From Prochlorococcus sp. AG-402-K21 (GTDB lineage Bacteria > Cyanobacteriota > Cyanobacteriia > PCC-6307 > Cyanobiaceae): a stretch of 64,000 bases of DNA. The notes under the pieces were generated by a model. It did no database searches and was not told the DNA's origin. It was given only the letters and a program-made list of their open reading frames with translations. A program made the position numbers and the translations under genes. This document shows positions 63,770 to 64,000 of the stretch, one piece after another. The stretch's first letter is position 1; the number at the start of each line of letters is the position of its first letter. Location of the stretch: the NCBI GenBank assembly GCA_003216775.1, contig QCII01000005.1, positions 90,427 through 154,426 on the forward strand, written 5' to 3'.

Positions 63770-64000
63770 TTAAAATCCTTTGTCTTTAATACCTTTATAA
63801 GGTTTGTAATTATTTCTTTTTTCTAACTCCTTGCTTTTTTTAATTGCTGTTTTGTTTTTTGGATCTATTACTAAAACCTTTTGATAAGTTGAATATGCCA
63901 AGTCATATTCAAGTAAACGCTGATGTGCTGATGCGAGATTATTTAAGGCTATTGGATACTCTGGCAGTGATTTTATCGCATAGTTATAGTGTTTAATTGC
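63770..64000 (-). CDS. Tetratricopeptide repeat protein, 3' part only
   Basis: Leftward frame entering from the right edge; the last 76 residues are visible. They contain TPR-like repeats (AIKHYNYAIKSLPEYPIALN, then NLASAHQRLLEYDLAYSTYQ and KVLVIDPKNKTAIK), ending in a basic KELEKRNNYKPYKGIKDKGF tail. TPR domains mediate protein-protein contact; the partner is unknown. The stop codon is three bases before the thiG start, so they may share a transcript. The start and N-terminal part lie outside the window. Confidence 0.8.
   Translation of the reverse strand, partial: AIKHYNYAIKSLPEYPIALNNLASAHQRLLEYDLAYSTYQKVLVIDPKNKTAIKKSKELEKRNNYKPYKGIKDKGF

Overview
The window looks like a chromosomal segment of a high-light-adapted Prochlorococcus (marine picocyanobacterium). 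The grounds are strongly AT-rich DNA, very short or overlapping gene junctions, cyanobacterial marker genes (sqdB/sqdX, a group 2 sigma-70 factor, a DUF3134 protein, an ABC1 kinase, a delta-9 type desaturase) and a dnaN-linked origin-like region without dnaA beside it. The strain cannot be fixed from the sequence alone. Nearly everything is core housekeeping. I see no insertion sequence, prophage, CRISPR array or obvious genomic island.

Layout. 1-1289: the 5' end of a PRC-barrel-like gene and dnaN, both leftward. 1290-1628: the only gene-free stretch over 300 bp, a probable replication origin with DnaA boxes, a TAG-trio tract and AT-rich DNA. 1629-5168: ABC1 kinase, DUF1400 protein and threonine synthase, leftward. 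5237-11479: recN, uvrA and sucrose-phosphate synthase, rightward. 11413-13006: DUF3134 protein, mraY and a small conserved protein, leftward. 13060-19937: small membrane protein, argG, rpsF, aroE, dnaK, a ThiO-like oxidase and purU. 19948-25054: CLC channel, acnB and DAHP synthase. 25047-30289: phytol-kinase-like protein, sigma factor, ppk and an MFS transporter, leftward. 30320-31135: cobA.

31108-41914 is a ten-gene leftward run with tiny gaps: mazG, speE, speB, gcvT, aspS, pyrG, queE, queC, pabB, pabC. It covers NTP housekeeping, polyamines, glycine cleavage, CTP and tRNA charging, queuosine precursor and p-aminobenzoate. 42013-45893 holds tRNA-Val(UAC), an A-type Fe-S carrier-like gene, valS and a TVP38-family membrane protein. 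45901-49188 is a less familiar group: a 50-codon ORF, an ATP-dependent DNA ligase, a membrane-anchored small protein, a SprT-like protein and a charged low-complexity protein. 49168-54627 is a leftward run: desaturase, rplI, dnaB, mnmG and a chorismate lyase-like gene. 54703-60436 runs rightward: an HTH-like protein, a PLP lyase, gcvH, gcvP and a small conserved protein. 60449-62803 is sqdB-sqdX for sulfolipid. 62972-64000 is thiG and the 3' end of a TPR protein.

Links between regions: gcvT, gcvH and gcvP give most of the glycine cleavage system in two separate operons. pabB, pabC, purU and gcvT all act in one-carbon/folate metabolism. thiG and the ThiO-like oxidase could serve the same thiazole pathway. 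Many neighbouring genes overlap at their ends (4 to 67 bp), and one probable terminator lies inside a coding region, both signs of genome streamlining.
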